Positions 43,099 through 50,661 of a stretch of 64,000 nucleotides of DNA are shown piece by piece. The position numbers and the translations under genes were made by a program. The notes below the pieces were generated by a model, which saw only the letters and a list, made by a program, of their open reading frames with translations, did no database searches and was not told the DNA's origin. Numbering within the stretch: position 1 is the first letter of the stretch; every line of letters begins with the position of its first letter. Source of the stretch: Fibrobacter sp. UWH6 (GTDB lineage Bacteria; Fibrobacterota; Fibrobacteria; Fibrobacterales; Fibrobacteraceae); NCBI RefSeq assembly GCF_900142465.1, contig NZ_FRAX01000002.1:248001-312000 (forward strand). Direction: 5' to 3'.

Positions 43099-44937
43099 CT
43101 ACTTGACGATTTCAGCGTCCTGGACCTTCTTGCCCTTAATAGTCTTGGAATCGGAGCCATTCTGATCGCGCTTGATGATCTTGTACTGGACAATGGACCA
43201 GATGTTAGAAACAATCCAGTAGAGCACAAGGCCAGAAGGCATCACGGCACTGAACAGGAACATCATGGCGGGCATCATCCAAGCCATCATCTTAGCCTGG
43301 GCAGGATCCATCGCGGAGTTGCTACCCATGGTCACCTTGGTCTGGAAATAGGTGGTAACCACCATGATCCAGGGGAGAACAGCGAGACCGGCAGGCATGA
43401 GGAACGGAATGCTGAAGCCATCGAAAATAACATCGCTACGGCTCAAGTCGGTAATCCAGAGGAAAGCCGGCATACCGCGGAGTTCCACAGCACGGCCAAG
43501 CACGAAGAACAAGCCCATGAACACCGGCATCTGGAACAGCATGGGGAGGCAGCCACCAGTGCAGCTAGCCAGCGGGTTCACGCCATTCTTCTGGTAAAGT
43601 TCCATAATAGCGGCCTGCTTCTTCTGAGGATCGCTACGGTACTTCACGTTGATTTCATCCAGCTGGGGTTTCAGCTTGCTCATGGCGCTGGTAGACTTCA
43701 TCTGCTTGACAGTAAACGGAGTGGTAATACCGCGGACAATGAAGGTCACCAGAATGATGGCGATACCGTAGTTGGGCAACATGCTGTAGAACAGGTTCAG
43801 GAGCTTCAGCAACATCTTGCAGATCCATACGAACCAAACGTTTGCTCCGCACCAGGTCCAGCCACTGACGATGATCTTTTCGTAGTCCTGGTTCAGGGAT
43901 TCAATTTCGTTCCACTGCAGCGGGAGAACCATGAAGTTGTAAGCCAGTTCGTCGCCATGGAATTCATCAGAAACAGTCAGCTTGTAGGTACCGGGATCCT
44001 TGTCGTTTTCCATCACCTTCATGGGCTTTGCCTTGAGGGTCGCAGGAACCGGAGTGTCAAACTGCATGGTCATGGCGACATACTTGCGACGAAGGCCAGC
44101 CCAGGAAAGACGGCCATCGTTGAAGGAAGTTTCTTCGCGGACCATTTCGCGTTCCACATTGCTGGTATTATTGTAGACGACTTCGCTGAAGAAGTAGGAG
44201 GCGCCACCGAAGCTCTTACCCTGAGGAATGTCTTCGGTTTCCTTCATGCCGCCCTTCCAGGACAGTTCATAACCGTTAGCGCGGAAACCCACCACCTTGT
44301 TGGACTGGCGAACAGCAGCACCATCCTTGGTAAAGCCATAGCTACGGATAACCTGGTTACCATTGGCGTCCTTGAAAACAAACTGCACTGTAGTATCGGA
44401 AGCCACATCAATCTTAGCGGGAACTTCACCAGCATCAAACAGCACTTCGCTCAGGTCAGCACCGTCAATCTTCAGGTCCAGGGCACCGAGGGTGGTATCC
44501 TGAATCAGTTCGGGGAACTTGCCTGCGGAATCCGGCAGGGCCTTCACGATCACACTCTGGATCTTTGCACCCTTGTTGGTGAGGGTCATGATGAACTTTT
44601 CGGTTTCCACCACGACGGAACGGGCTTCAATCACCTTGGCAGGTGCAGCGGAAGAATCAACAGCTGCAGAATCCTTGGCAGAAGAATCCGCTGCGGCAAC
44701 CGCAGGAGCACCACCCAGAACCGGAGCGGCCTTCAGTTCCGTATTTCCCGTTACCGGGAGAACCAGGCTACCATTAGAGGCAGACTGTTCGGCCTGGAGG
44801 GCAGCAACAGAATCTGCAGCAGCCTTCTGGGCGGCCCTGGCAGCCATGGAGGCCTCGTTATTAGCGGCATTGGTACTGAACCACCAGATCATGATGGCTA
44901 CAATAAGAATAGTTCCGACTAGGGTATTCTTGTTCAT
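43099..44937 (-). CDS. yidC: Membrane protein insertase YidC
   Basis: 612 residues. An N-terminal membrane helix (TLVGTILIVAIMIWWF), an Ala/Ser-rich linker and a large periplasmic beta domain are followed by the conserved insertase core: YGIAIILVTFIVRGITTPF (the essential Arg in the groove), MKSTSAMSKLKPQLDEIN, ELYQKNGVNPLASCTGGCLP and VLYWIVSNIWSIVQ. It inserts and folds inner-membrane proteins, alone or with Sec. Last gene of the rpmH-rnpA-yidD-yidC block; ATGA overlap with yidD. Confidence 0.96.
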   Translation of the reverse strand: MNKNTLVGTILIVAIMIWWFSTNAANNEASMAARAAQKAAADSVAALQAEQSASNGSLVLPVTGNTELKAAPVLGGAPAVAAADSSAKDSAAVDSSAAPAKVIEARSVVVETEKFIMTLTNKGAKIQSVIVKALPDSAGKFPELIQDTTLGALDLKIDGADLSEVLFDAGEVPAKIDVASDTTVQFVFKDANGNQVIRSYGFTKDGAAVRQSNKVVGFRANGYELSWKGGMKETEDIPQGKSFGGASYFFSEVVYNNTSNVEREMVREETSFNDGRLSWAGLRRKYVAMTMQFDTPVPATLKAKPMKVMENDKDPGTYKLTVSDEFHGDELAYNFMVLPLQWNEIESLNQDYEKIIVSGWTWCGANVWFVWICKMLLKLLNLFYSMLPNYGIAIILVTFIVRGITTPFTVKQMKSTSAMSKLKPQLDEINVKYRSDPQKKQAAIMELYQKNGVNPLASCTGGCLPMLFQMPVFMGLFFVLGRAVELRGMPAFLWITDLSRSDVIFDGFSIPFLMPAGLAVLPWIMVVTTYFQTKVTMGSNSAMDPAQAKMMAWMMPAMMFLFSAVMPSGLVLYWIVSNIWSIVQYKIIKRDQNGSDSKTIKGKKVQDAEIVK

Positions 44938-45203
44938 CTTCTTTCCTTTTTAGGGGGTACGGGATCGTAGCCGCCCTTGCAAAATGGATTGCACCTTAAA
45001 ATTCTAAAAACCGCAAGATAGAAACCTTTGAAGACTCCGTGGACGCGGATAGCCTCAATTGCATACTGAGAACAGGTCGGCTGAAACCTGCAGATGCCAC
45101 TAAAGAAAAAAGGATGGATAATTTGGTACAGACGTATGGGAGCAATCATCACGCTCCGGGCAACATCCCGTATCTTATCCATTCTTGACGTCGGAGTCTG
45201 CAT
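44934..45203 (-). CDS. yidD: Membrane protein insertion efficiency factor YidD
   Basis: 89 residues from ATG 45203; ATG 45182 (MDKIRDVARSVMIAP) is an alternative that reduces overlap with rnpA from 29 to 8 bases. IHPFFFSGICRFQPTCSQYA followed by IRVHGVFKGFY and RCNPFCKGGYDPVP is the complete YidD signature, with its three conserved Cys. It assists insertion by YidC. The fixed gene order supports the call. Confidence 0.95.
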   Translation of the reverse strand: MQTPTSRMDKIRDVARSVMIAPIRLYQIIHPFFFSGICRFQPTCSQYAIEAIRVHGVFKGFYLAVFRILRCNPFCKGGYDPVPPKKERR

Positions 45204-45540
45204 GGCTCCATTCCATCTTTTTGAAGATTTTCTCGGCGGTTTCGCGGAAACGTTCCGAAGTAACTTCTTCGGCCTTATCGTTTACGATGATCATAGCCCA
45301 AACAGGCTTGGTGATCTGGGGAACCATCCCATAGAACAACGGGCGCAGAAGTCTGCGGCACCTATTGCGATAAACGGCATTACCGTTTTTCTTTTTTGCC
45401 AAAAAGCAGAAACGACAAAAACCGTCCGGACTATCAATCCACCTCATCGAGAACGATGAACCGCGGACATACTTCCCTTGGACGGCTACTTGCCGGTAAG
45501 CGGGCTGGTTGGGCAGCCTATAAGAACGTAGACTGGCCAC
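45175..45540 (-). CDS. rnpA: Ribonuclease P protein component
   Basis: 121 residues. FCFLAKKKNGNAVYRNRCRR holds the RNR basic signature, and LRPLFYGMVPQITKPVWAMI continues the alpha-beta sandwich. It binds RNase P RNA and helps 5' maturation of tRNA. The N-terminus (RSYRLPNQPAYRQVAVQGKY) fits the substrate-binding cleft. Lies 15 bp after rpmH as in most bacteria, though divergence from textbook sequences is marked. Confidence 0.9.
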   Translation of the reverse strand: MASLRSYRLPNQPAYRQVAVQGKYVRGSSFSMRWIDSPDGFCRFCFLAKKKNGNAVYRNRCRRLLRPLFYGMVPQITKPVWAMIIVNDKAEEVTSERFRETAEKIFKKMEWSHADSDVKNG

Positions 45541-45555
45541 GAGCCAATTCCCAAA

Positions 45556-45711
45556 TTACTTCTTGTAGATAGTGTCGCTGATGGTCAGACGCTTGCGGCC
45601 CTTGGCGCGGCGACGGCTCAAAACAGCACGACCCCAACGGTCTTCCATACGGGTCATGAAACCATGCTTGTTGACACGCTTACGATTGTGAGGCTGGAAA
45701 GTTCTTTTCAT
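45556..45711 (-). CDS. rpmH: 50S ribosomal protein L34
   Basis: 51 residues, too short to be listed by most ORF callers. It reads [20 protein letters not shown], then [20 protein letters not shown] and [18 protein letters not shown]-x-RKR-x-HGF is the L34 signature. The C-terminal eight residues extend beyond the usual 44-46. First gene of the rpmH-rnpA-yidD-yidC block, with a candidate promoter just upstream. Confidence 0.96.
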   Translation of the reverse strand: MKRTFQPHNRKRVNKHGFMTRMEDRWGRAVLSRRRAKGRKRLTISDTIYKK

Positions 45712-45750
45712 TGTAGTAACCTTTATTAAAAGTCAAATTTTTGAAATGCA

Positions 45751-45778
45751 AATTTAGTAAAGTTCAAGGATAAATCAA
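45751..45778 (-). promoter_or_regulatory. Candidate promoter of the rpmH operon
   Basis: On minus, TTGATT (45778-45773), a 16-nt spacer and TAAATT (45756-45751), about 40 nt before the rpmH ATG. Match is partial. Confidence 0.42.
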
Positions 45779-45828
45779 GGGGGGTAGTCTAAGAAATCGG
45801 GGTTATCAACACCTTTTCCACGAATTTC

Positions 45829-46911
45829 TTAATCAGCCCCATTGCGAATTTGATTTTTTCCATGGGTTTTCGCAAACACCAGAAGTTCATCCACGTGGCT
45901 CAAAACCTGCCGAATATCAGAGAAAGACCGCCCAGAACAAGGCACAAAACCACCGCTTATAGTCACGGAAACGTCTGGAAAATCTTCAAACTGGAGCTGG
46001 CGAACTTCCTTGCGGATAGCTTCCGCCCTGGCAAAAGCCTCGCCTTCGGACGAAGCGTTCATGGCATACACAAAATTAACGCCGCCGTAACGGGCAACAC
46101 ACTCCCCGCAACCTTCGTCCTGATGATTTGCCAGAATTCGAGCCACGGCATTGATAATCTGATCCCCGAACGGATGTCCAAGACGGTCGTTTATCCGCTT
46201 AAAGTCATCCAGGTCCAGCATCAGCAGGTAAAATTCATTTCGACGGCGCCAGACCACATCCTGCAAGTGGGAAATCAAGTGCCTGCGGTTATAAATCTCG
46301 GTTAGCGGGTCTCGCTGCGATAAATAATCCAATTTATACAGCAAAACTTCACACTTCTTGCGTTCTTCGGCATAAGCCCTCAAAGAGAACGCCCCCACAG
46401 CAAAAAGGGTCAACGAAGTGAAGAGGCTCGTTACCAGAATATCCAGGTAGGCGCCATCCCGATCCAATTCCGCCACCACCAGGTTCGGGTAGACCCAGGA
46501 CGCCAAAAACACAATGGCGTTCACCAGGACCGACACAGAAAAAGCCACGATCTTGGCCGTCCCCCGCGCCGCATAGGCGATCAAGGCAATGGCCGTCACA
46601 TAGTAAAGAGGCATTCCGCTGGTAATACCGCCGCAGAACAAGAACAGCAACGGCATCAAAAAGCAGGTGAGCAGGCAGCACATCACCAGATAACACTGGT
46701 TATACAGGGAAGTTTTTACTGCAACGGCAGCCACCATCAAGCAGACAAGTACACAGCCGAAGCCACAGGCCGCAGCTATGGCGCTCATCCCTTCAGCTAC
46801 CGTAAAGATAGCCGAACCCGTAGAAGCCAGGGTCACCACAACAAGAATCGACCAGAAAAGTTTCCTTTCCAGGGTGTTCTGCTGTTTCCAGAAATTCTTT
46901 ATTATTCTCAT
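45829..46911 (-). CDS. Membrane protein with degenerate GGDEF domain
   Basis: 360 residues from ATG 46911 (AGGATTG just upstream); the longer frame from 46992 adds an unlikely leader. Five to six membrane helices (about residues 15-200) carry an integral sensor region, followed by a GGDEF-type domain: RDPLTEIYNRRHLISHLQDV, YLLMLDLDDFKRINDRLGHP, FGDQIINAVARIL. The signature loop reads RYGGVNF instead of GG(D/E)EF, losing the catalytic acidic residue, so diguanylate cyclase activity is unlikely; a cyclic-di-GMP- or GTP-binding role is possible. Ser-rich C-terminus normal for the family. Confidence 0.82.
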   Translation of the reverse strand: MRIIKNFWKQQNTLERKLFWSILVVVTLASTGSAIFTVAEGMSAIAAACGFGCVLVCLMVAAVAVKTSLYNQCYLVMCCLLTCFLMPLLFLFCGGITSGMPLYYVTAIALIAYAARGTAKIVAFSVSVLVNAIVFLASWVYPNLVVAELDRDGAYLDILVTSLFTSLTLFAVGAFSLRAYAEERKKCEVLLYKLDYLSQRDPLTEIYNRRHLISHLQDVVWRRRNEFYLLMLDLDDFKRINDRLGHPFGDQIINAVARILANHQDEGCGECVARYGGVNFVYAMNASSEGEAFARAEAIRKEVRQLQFEDFPDVSVTISGGFVPCSGRSFSDIRQVLSHVDELLVFAKTHGKNQIRNGAD

Positions 46912-46975
46912 CAATCCTATCCTGCACCAAAATATAAAACGAATTCTGCAGAAAACAAAAAAAGTCCACATTTTT

Positions 46976-46994
46976 AATTGAATTTTTTTCAATT
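46976..46994. other. AT-rich inverted repeat in the divergent promoter region
   Basis: AATTGAA-TTTTT-TTCAATT, perfect 7-bp arms, between the divergent GGDEF and DivIVA-domain genes. It could be an operator or part of a promoter; nothing proves either. Confidence 0.35.
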
Positions 46995-47102
46995 TTCGGC
47001 ACCTCTAACCCACTTTATAAAGTTAGACGGACTAAATTGGGAATTCTTATTATTATATTTCTACACGTCTTAAAAAGGACTTCCAACTTTACAAGGTTAA
47101 TT

Positions 47103-47642
47103 ATGGAACTGACACCTCTAGATATCCGAAATCAGACTTTCCACAAGAAGAGCTTTGGCGGCATCGACCCCGAAGAAGTCAAGGCATTCCTGGAAACGGC
47201 AGCCAACGCCTTTGAACAGATGTCCAGGGAGCGAACCGACCTGACTGAACGTCTGAAGGTGGCCGAAGAGCGCGTCAACTATTACCGCCAGATTGAAAAG
47301 ACAATCCAGGACGCCGTAGTGACCATGCAGAAGACTGTAGACGAAGTAAAGTCTACCGCCGAAAAGGAAGCCGAAATTATTATCGCCGAAGCCAAGGCCC
47401 GCGCCGTCCGCGAAGTGGAAAGTACCAAGCGTGAAGCCGAAGACCTCCGCGCCGAAATCGAACAGCTGAAACAGCTGCGCACCAACTACTTCATCCGCTG
47501 CCGCGCCCTGATCAAGGGCCAGCAGGACCTGCTGACCGCCATGGAAAACGACCAGCGCGAAATGGAAGCCCTGGAACGGGAACCCAAGCGCGTGGCTCCT
47601 GCCAAGGTCAATGTTCCCACCATGGGAAACGTCCTGGCCTAG
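47103..47642 (+). CDS. DivIVA-domain protein
   Basis: 179 residues from ATG 47103. MELTPLDIRNQTFHKKSFGG followed by IDPEEVKAFLETAANAFEQM is the DivIVA N-terminal lipid-binding domain, and a long coiled coil (about 40-160) follows. DivIVA proteins mark curved membranes at poles and septa and organise division or growth; in Gram-negative phyla such as this one the role is little known. A DUF167 gene follows after 15 bp, the same adjacency seen for DivIVA/YlmH-region genes in many bacteria. Confidence 0.85.
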   Translation: MELTPLDIRNQTFHKKSFGGIDPEEVKAFLETAANAFEQMSRERTDLTERLKVAEERVNYYRQIEKTIQDAVVTMQKTVDEVKSTAEKEAEIIIAEAKARAVREVESTKREAEDLRAEIEQLKQLRTNYFIRCRALIKGQQDLLTAMENDQREMEALEREPKRVAPAKVNVPTMGNVLA

Positions 47643-47657
47643 GCCCGCAGGAACCCC

Positions 47658-47888
47658 ATGAGAATCAATATCAAGGTTCACGCCCGCAGCAAGCGGGAAT
47701 CGGTAACGCCCCAGCCCGACGGCAGCTTTAAGGTGGAAGTCAAGGCCCCGCCGGTAGAGGGTGCCGCCAACGAAGCCATCTGCGAGCTGCTGGCGGACCA
47801 TTTTAAGGTTCACAAGCGGGATGTTCGGGTGGTTTTAGGCTCAACGAACAACAAGAAAGTCGTCGAGATCGACGGAATAGACCCGTAA
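47658..47888 (+). CDS. DUF167 (YggU-family) protein
   Basis: 76 residues. INIKVHARSKRESVTPQPDG, VEVKAPPVEGAANEAICELL and VRVVLGSTNNKKVVEIDG are the family's conserved core (KV-x-P...K-x2-PP-x-G-x-AN). Function unknown; small alpha-beta fold, cytoplasmic. The TAA stop lies in the loop of the transcription terminator. Confidence 0.88.
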   Translation: MRINIKVHARSKRESVTPQPDGSFKVEVKAPPVEGAANEAICELLADHFKVHKRDVRVVLGSTNNKKVVEIDGIDP

Positions 47889-47902
47889 TCGGGTCTTTTT
47901 TT
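47879..47902 (+). terminator. Terminator overlapping the stop codon of the DUF167 gene
   Basis: AGACCCG-TAAT-CGGGTCT followed by seven T; the loop contains the TAA stop. Confidence 0.85.
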
Positions 47903-47955
47903 GTGATTTTCAACGAATTTCCGTAATTTTTTTGAAAAATTGCTCCAATTTGTAG

Positions 47956-47976
47956 CACTTTAAAGGTTTTAAAGTG
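47956..47976 (+). promoter_or_regulatory. Palindrome upstream of the SDR gene, possible operator
   Basis: CACTTTAAA-GGT-TTTAAAGTG, perfect 9-bp arms with a 3-nt centre, 46 bp before the SDR start. No T-run follows, which argues against a terminator. It could bind a dimeric repressor; the regulator is unknown. Confidence 0.45.
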
Positions 47977-48022
47977 TATTTTATTTTCGCATTAAAAAAA
48001 ACTCATCACACAAGGAATAAAG

Positions 48023-48796
48023 ATGAAGAATTATTTCGATTTGACCGGTCAGGTCGCAGTTGTTACTGGTTGTTCCACTGGTCTTGGCGTTCAGATGGCC
48101 AAGGCACTTGCAAATCAGGGCGCAAAGATTGTTGCAATCGCCCGCCGCAAGGAAATGATCGAAGCTGTCGCCAAGGAAATTTCTGAAACCTACGGCGTCG
48201 AAGCTATCGCAGTCCAGTGCGACATTACCGACACAGCCAAGGTCGAAGCAGCCGTTGACGAAATCCTCGCAAAGCTTGGCCGCATCGACATCCTGATCAA
48301 CAACGCCGGTACCGGCGCTGTCGCTCCGGCAGAAGACATTACCGACGACCAGCTGAACCACGAAATGAACGTGGACCTGGGCGGCACCTTCAAGATGGCT
48401 CGCGCCGTCGCCAAGAAGGCAATGCTCCCGGCAAAGTATGGCCGTATCATCAACATCGCCTCTATGTACGGCCTTGTTGGTAACAAGATCTGCGGTTCTG
48501 CACCGTACCACGCCGCAAAGGGCGCAGTTGTTAACCTGACCCGCGCCCTGGCCGCTGAATGGTCCAGCAAGGGCATCAACGTTAACGCCATCTGCCCGGG
48601 TTACTTCTACACCCCGCTCACCAAGGAAACCCTGGATTCCGACTTCTTCCAGGCAAATGCCAAGACTATGATCCCGGCAGAACGCTATGGAAACGAAGGC
48701 GAACTGGATACCGCCGCAATCTTCCTTGCATCCAAGGCTTCCAGCTACGTTACCGGCATCATGGTTCCGGTTGACGGTGGCTACACCTGCATGTAG
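48023..48796 (+). CDS. Short-chain dehydrogenase/reductase (SDR)
   Basis: 257 residues. VVTGCSTGLGVQMAKAL is the TGxxxGxG cofactor loop, ILINNAGTG the NNAG motif, INIASMYG holds the active Ser, and YHAAKGAVVN the YxxxK pair, so the catalytic set is complete. ARRKE after strand two suggests NADP(H) preference. PVDGGYTCM is the usual SDR C-terminus. The closest recalled relatives are gluconate 5-dehydrogenase-type and 3-oxoacyl-ACP reductase-like enzymes; the substrate cannot be decided. Monocistronic, with a palindrome upstream. Confidence 0.88.
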   Translation: MKNYFDLTGQVAVVTGCSTGLGVQMAKALANQGAKIVAIARRKEMIEAVAKEISETYGVEAIAVQCDITDTAKVEAAVDEILAKLGRIDILINNAGTGAVAPAEDITDDQLNHEMNVDLGGTFKMARAVAKKAMLPAKYGRIINIASMYGLVGNKICGSAPYHAAKGAVVNLTRALAAEWSSKGINVNAICPGYFYTPLTKETLDSDFFQANAKTMIPAERYGNEGELDTAAIFLASKASSYVTGIMVPVDGGYTCM

Positions 48797-48842
48797 TAGG
48801 TGAAAGCGGATAGAGTAAAGCGGAAAGAAATTCAGAAAAAAA

Positions 48843-48888
48843 TCCGCTTTCCTTTAAACTTTAACCTTTAAACTTTAAGCTTTAAGCT
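48843..48888. repeat. TTTAAACTTTAA short-word repeat
   Basis: TTTAAACTTTAACCTTTAAA followed by CTTTAAGCTTTAAGC. It is an AT-rich low-complexity run between the SDR stop and its terminator, of the same style as the spacer before pyrC. Confidence 0.55.
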
Positions 48889-48890
48889 AA

Positions 48891-48918
48891 AAACGCTCGC
48901 GGAAACGCGGGCGTTTTT
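48891..48918 (+). terminator. Terminator of the SDR gene
   Basis: AACGCTCGCG-GAAA-CGCGGGCGTT followed by TTTAT; ten-bp stem with one T-G pair. Confidence 0.75.
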
Positions 48919-48978
48919 ATGTTCAACAATAAGAAAAAAATGATTTTTGTCCCGCGCTTTTGGTATTAGATTAGGGAC

Positions 48979-49602
48979 ATGGCGAAATGGATTGTTGTTT
49001 ATTCCAGCGTTACGGGGAACACCCGCAAACTGGCTGAAGTGGCCGCCCGTGAAATGGGTGCCGATTTATTGAACGTTCAGGAAATTATTGGACCCGCAGA
49101 TATTCGCGAAGAAGACGATGAGGAATCTGTCTCCATCGACGTCTGCAGAAACAGTCTCGCCATTTCATCGGAAACTCTCGACAGAAAGCTGGAAGAAAAA
49201 CTTTCCGGCTACGATGGAGTCATGGTAGGTTACTGGCTCCGCAAGGGCGCTCCCGACCGTAAGTCCTCCATTTTACTTTCTAGAATTTCCGGCAAGAAGG
49301 TCGCCCTGTTCCAGACCCACGGTGCCTACGACGGAACGGAACACACCATCACGGCCTTTGCCCGGGCAGGTTCCATGCTGGGACCAGGCAACAGGATCCT
49401 CGGGACCTTCAGCTGCCAGGGAGCCGTCAACCCGGCACTAATCAAGCGACGCCTCGAAGGAAGCGTTCCCGGCCACAGGGGCGAAGACCTTGAAGCCTGC
49501 AAGAAACGCTGGGCCGATGCAGCAACACGACCTAACGAAAACGACCTGCAGCGTATGGCCGATTTCGCAAAGAAGATGAAGGCTACTGCAGAACGCGAAT
49601 AA
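48979..49602 (+). CDS. Flavodoxin-family protein
   Basis: 207 residues. WIVVYSSVTGNTRKLAEVAA is the FMN phosphate-binding loop with (S/T)xTGNT, and VMVGYWLRKGAPD and LFQTHGAYDGTEH fit the isoalloxazine-facing loops. The C-terminal helical extension (LEACKKRWADAATRPNENDL) makes it longer than plain flavodoxins (~150). It is probably a single-electron carrier in anaerobic metabolism; partner unknown. Its 3' end overlaps the convergent azlD gene by 20 bp. Confidence 0.82.
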   Translation: MAKWIVVYSSVTGNTRKLAEVAAREMGADLLNVQEIIGPADIREEDDEESVSIDVCRNSLAISSETLDRKLEEKLSGYDGVMVGYWLRKGAPDRKSSILLSRISGKKVALFQTHGAYDGTEHTITAFARAGSMLGPGNRILGTFSCQGAVNPALIKRRLEGSVPGHRGEDLEACKKRWADAATRPNENDLQRMADFAKKMKATAERE

Positions 49603-49921
49603 GAATCATGTAGATCGCGGTTCCTACAGCCATGGAGAGGAACAGCTGACGACGCCACACATGAACTGCCGCGGTAGTCAAAATGCCCACTACCTCGGGA
49701 ATGCCGTGCACCCCCTGAAGCCACTGAACATCCTTAAGGCAGTACACCACCAGCATTCCAAAAACAGCTAGCGGTAAAGCCTTGCCCAGGTACTGAATAT
49801 ACTTGGGCGTTTCTTTTTTCCGGGACTTCCCTTCCGAAAAGATGATGAAAGGCAAGGCTCGCGTCAACACCGTCATCAAGGCCAGAATGGCAATGGTCAA
49901 TATTTGTTGTTGGGATGTCAA
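49583..49921 (-). CDS. azlD: AzlD-family branched-chain amino acid transporter subunit
   Basis: 112 residues, four predicted membrane helices. LALMTVLTRALPFIIF and YIQYLGKALPLAVFGMLVVY are the AzlD core. With AzlC it forms an exporter for branched-chain amino acids (azaleucine resistance in Bacillus). The start overlaps the azlC stop by four bases. Mixed signals about the substrate in this phylum. Confidence 0.85.
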   Translation of the reverse strand: MTSQQQILTIAILALMTVLTRALPFIIFSEGKSRKKETPKYIQYLGKALPLAVFGMLVVYCLKDVQWLQGVHGIPEVVGILTTAAVHVWRRQLFLSMAVGTAIYMILIRVLQ

Positions 49922-50610
49922 AGGTTTACCTCTAACTTTTTACGGAAAGTGGTCAACAGCAAAAGAATACCAATCATGGCAGGAATCACAAAGTACTGAC
50001 TTCCAAAAACGAACAGCGCCGCCGCCGTGCAACCGATTCCAATCCACGCCGGACGATGCTCCTTTTCTTTCAGGAACTGATCCATGAAGATGGCCACAAA
50101 CATGGCGGTCACCACAAATTCCAGACCGTGAATATCCACCTTCAGAAGGGAACCGAACATGTAGCCCATAAAGCCGCCGGATATCCAGTAAAGGTAATCC
50201 AGGAGGCTCACCAACAGCATTTCCGTAGGCGTTGATTCCTTGGCGTTATAGTTGATGGCGAAGGTTTCATCCGTAAGCCAGAAAATCAGGAAGGGCTTTC
50301 GCCACCCCATACCGCGATAACGGTCCAGCATGGAAATTCCGTAAAACAGATGACGGGCGCCCACCACCAGAGCCATACTTGCAGCGGCCAGCGGATTGAA
50401 ATTTGCGGCAAGCATTCCCAGGCCAAGAAACTCCGCAGACCCGCTAAAAATGAACAGCGCCATGCTCAGCGGGTAAAGATAGCTGAAGCCCATGGACTCC
50501 GCCAACACCCCATAAGTAATGCCCAGAAACCAGTACCCTGTAAGTACTGGCAAAGAACGCTTGAAGGCGATCTTCAGAGAATTCTTGAATGAGGATTGAG
50601 TCGGCTGCAT
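49918..50610 (-). CDS. azlC: AzlC-family branched-chain amino acid exporter subunit
   Basis: 230 residues. FKRSLPVLTGYWFLGITYGV, LFIFSGSAEFLGLGML, VGARHLFYGISML and WLTDETFAINY are the family's signature segments, with about seven membrane helices. It is the larger subunit of the AzlCD exporter. Divergent from the AraC-fusion gene, with only about 50 bp between the two starts, so promoters overlap; regulation by that gene is possible but not shown. Confidence 0.88.
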   Translation of the reverse strand: MQPTQSSFKNSLKIAFKRSLPVLTGYWFLGITYGVLAESMGFSYLYPLSMALFIFSGSAEFLGLGMLAANFNPLAAASMALVVGARHLFYGISMLDRYRGMGWRKPFLIFWLTDETFAINYNAKESTPTEMLLVSLLDYLYWISGGFMGYMFGSLLKVDIHGLEFVVTAMFVAIFMDQFLKEKEHRPAWIGIGCTAAALFVFGSQYFVIPAMIGILLLLTTFRKKLEVNL

Positions 50611-50661
50611 TGTAGTGGGAATATAGAAAACAGAACCGAAAATTTATTGTATATTGGAAAC

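Noticed and set aside
45712-45828. Replication origin next to rpmH
   Set aside because: Only one or two poor DnaA-box-like words (TTATCAACA, TTTTCCACG), no AT-rich unwinding stretch and no dnaA gene nearby.
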